Below are positions 12,080 to 13,706 of a DNA stretch of 13,706 nt, one piece after another; within the stretch, counting starts at the first letter, position 1; each line of letters opens with the position of its first letter. The notes under the pieces were generated by a model that ran no database searches, was not told the origin of the DNA, and saw nothing but the letters and a program-made list of their open reading frames with translations. Made by a program: the position numbers and the translations under genes. The DNA comes from Phosphoribacter sp964647395. Lineage in GTDB: Bacteria; Actinomycetota; Actinomycetes; Actinomycetales; Dermatophilaceae. The stretch covers positions 1-13,706 of the forward strand of contig CAZYHR010000087.1 in the NCBI GenBank assembly GCA_964647395.1, given 5' to 3'.

Positions 12080-13706
12080 TCAGGCGTCGGCGAGGCGCTG
12101 CTTGAGCCCGTCGAGCTCGGCCTGCAGCTGGCCGGGGAGCTTGTCACCGAACTTCGCGAACCACTCCTCGATGAGCGGCAGCTCGGCGCGCCAGTCGTCG
12201 ACGTTGACCGCCAGGGCCTTCTCGACGTCCTCGACCGGCATGTCCAGGCCGGTCACGTCGATGTCCTCGACCTTGGGGGTCAGCCCGACCGGGGTCTCGA
12301 CGGCGTCGACCTGGCCCTCGAGCCGCTGGACGACCCACTTGAGCACCCGCGAGTTGTCGCCGAAGCCCGGCCACAGCCAGTGCCCGTCGGAGTCCTTGCG
12401 GAACCAGTTGACCTGGTAGATGCGCGGCAGCTTCGACTCGTCGGCCTGCTTGCCGATCTCGAGCCAGTGGTTCATGTAGTCGCCGGCGTGGTAGCCGATG
12501 AACGGCAGCATGGCCATCGGGTCGCGCCGCACGACACCGACCGCACCGACCGCGGCGGCCGTCGTCTCGGACGACAGCGTGGCGCCGATGAACGTGCCGT
12601 GGGTCCAGTTGCGCGACTCGTAGACCAGCGGGACGGTCGTGGCCCGGCGCCCGCCGAAGAGGATCGCGTCGATCGGGACCCCGTTGGGGTTGTCGTACTC
12701 CGGCGCGAGCATCGGGCACTGCTTGGCCGGGGTGGTGAACCGGCTGTTGGGGTGGCTGGACAGCTGGTCGCTGTCCGGCGTCCAGGAGTTGCCCTTCCAG
12801 TCGGTCAGGTGGGCCGGCTTCTCCTTGGTCATGCCCTCCCACCAGACGTCGCCGTCGTCGGTGAGGGCGACGTTGGTGAAGATCGAGTTGCCCTTCTCGA
12901 TGGTGCGCATCGCGGTCGGGTTGGTGCCCATGCCGGTGCCGGGGGCGACGCCGAAGAGACCGAACTCGGGGTTGACGGCATACAGCCGGCCGTCCTCACC
13001 GAAGCGCATCCAGGCGATGTCGTCGCCGATCATCTCGGCCTTCCAGCCGTCGATGGTGGGCTCGAGCATGGCCAGGTTGGTCTTGCCGCACGCGCTCGGG
13101 AAGGCGCCGGCGATGTACTTGACGACACCCTCGGGCGAGGTGAGCTTGAGGATGAGCATGTGCTCGGCCATCCACCCCTCGTCCCGAGCCATCGCCGAGG
13201 CGATGCGCAGGCTGTAGCACTTCTTGCCCAGCAGCGCGTTGCCGCCGTAGCCGGAGCCGAACGACCAGATCTCGCGGGTCTCCGGGAAGTGGCAGATGTA
13301 CTTGGTGTCGTTGCACGGCCACGGCACGTCCTGCTGGCCCTCCTCCAGGGGGGCGCCGACGGAGTGCAGGCCCTTGACGAAGCCGGCCTGCTGCTCCTCC
13401 ATGGCGTTGAGCACGGTGGAGCCGATGCGGGCCATGATGTTCATGTTGACCACGACGTAGGCCGAGTCGGTGAGTTCCACGCCGTACATCGGCACGTCGG
13501 CCTCGAGGTGGCCCATGACGAACGGGATGACGTACATCGTGCGGCCCTTCATGGACCCCTTGTAGAGGTCGAGCATGATGGCCTTCATCTCGGCCGGCGC
13601 CATCCAGTGGTTGGTGGGCCCGGCGTCGTCCTGGCTCTCGGCGTTGATGAAAGTGCGGTCCTCAACGCGGGCGACATCGCTCGGGCTGGAGGCGCAGAAC
13701 CGCGCC
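12080..13706 (-). CDS. pckG: Phosphoenolpyruvate carboxykinase (GTP), 5' end outside window
   Basis: 541 codons plus stop are visible of about 600 in the family; the N-terminal 60 or so residues lie beyond the right edge. The reading frame at the edge, ARFCASSPSDVARVEDRTFI, matches the family. The enzyme converts oxaloacetate and GTP to phosphoenolpyruvate, CO2 and GDP, the first committed step of gluconeogenesis, in the cytoplasm. The P-loop with the reactive cysteine unique to GTP-PEPCKs is GAFPSACGKTNLAML, followed by the metal-binding kinase-2 motif IGDDIAWMRF. Substrate and nucleotide-site signatures PEFGLFGVAPGTG, GNSIFTNVAL and LFGGRRATTVPLV are intact, as is the C-terminal NWFRKDSDGHWLWPGFGDN. 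No frameshift or truncation is seen. It converges on the PH-domain gene, and its promoter is outside the window. Confidence 0.98.
   Translation of the reverse strand, partial: ARFCASSPSDVARVEDRTFINAESQDDAGPTNHWMAPAEMKAIMLDLYKGSMKGRTMYVIPFVMGHLEADVPMYGVELTDSAYVVVNMNIMARIGSTVLNAMEEQQAGFVKGLHSVGAPLEEGQQDVPWPCNDTKYICHFPETREIWSFGSGYGGNALLGKKCYSLRIASAMARDEGWMAEHMLILKLTSPEGVVKYIAGAFPSACGKTNLAMLEPTIDGWKAEMIGDDIAWMRFGEDGRLYAVNPEFGLFGVAPGTGMGTNPTAMRTIEKGNSIFTNVALTDDGDVWWEGMTKEKPAHLTDWKGNSWTPDSDQLSSHPNSRFTTPAKQCPMLAPEYDNPNGVPIDAILFGGRRATTVPLVYESRNWTHGTFIGATLSSETTAAAVGAVGVVRRDPMAMLPFIGYHAGDYMNHWLEIGKQADESKLPRIYQVNWFRKDSDGHWLWPGFGDNSRVLKWVVQRLEGQVDAVETPVGLTPKVEDIDVTGLDMPVEDVEKALAVNVDDWRAELPLIEEWFAKFGDKLPGQLQAELDGLKQRLADA

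Noticed and set aside
2379..12984. Decamer as a polar Chi or FtsK-orienting sequence
   Set aside because: The two orientations are about equal here (6 versus 8), without bias by strand or gene direction, though a 13.7 kb sample is small.

Overview
This is a 13.7 kb stretch of a very GC-rich actinobacterial chromosome. The codons end almost always in G or C, there are GTG starts and probable leaderless genes, and the paralogues FolP2, a GTP-dependent PEP carboxykinase and a 67-residue cold-shock protein are all typical of the phylum. The gene content and style would suit an Intrasporangiaceae/Dermatophilaceae-like lineage, but that is a guess; nothing in the window fixes the genus.

Left part (1-3847, minus strand): a tightly packed four-gene cassette driven by one housekeeping-like promoter at 3818-3847. 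In order of transcription it encodes a subtilisin-family (S8) protease with no signal peptide and five perfect PYWAGT hexapeptide repeats, an ECF-type sigma factor, a 167-residue protein with a helical N-terminus and a predicted beta-sandwich C-terminus, and a large TPR-repeat protein that runs off the left edge. All three junctions overlap, so the four proteins look stoichiometrically linked. I remember TPR proteins of this look as the front half of CHAT (caspase-like) proteins, but the CHAT part would lie outside the window. A protease, a sigma factor, a small partner and a TPR/CHAT protein together suggest an intracellular proteolytic signalling or response system. This is the best candidate for an undescribed system here.

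Middle part (3884-7865): tRNA-Ser(TGA); a secreted beta-propeller-like protein; a membrane CREST/ceramidase-family hydrolase with a complete metal-site constellation; a perfect 12-bp-stem hairpin; a probable 34-residue small protein with a 19-residue upstream peptide on the minus strand; the FolP2 dihydropteroate synthase paralogue with a probable leaderless start; a cold-shock protein with a long structured leader and a strong terminator; and tRNA-Ser(GCT), which encodes its CCA.

Right part (7844-13706): an OmpR-type response regulator and histidine kinase operon whose kinase reading frame ends inside the convergent tRNA gene; a tandem-GNAT acetyltransferase; a two-TM protein with a bacterial PH-like domain; a bidirectional terminator; and the 3' part of pckG, which runs off the right edge.

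Across the window a short sequence, GGTATGCCGC or its complement, recurs far above expectation: nine exact copies and five near copies. It appears in all reading contexts, uses otherwise avoided codons, and forms the two arms of one terminator. It is nearly absent from the left cassette. It behaves like a genome-wide signal sequence of unknown purpose.
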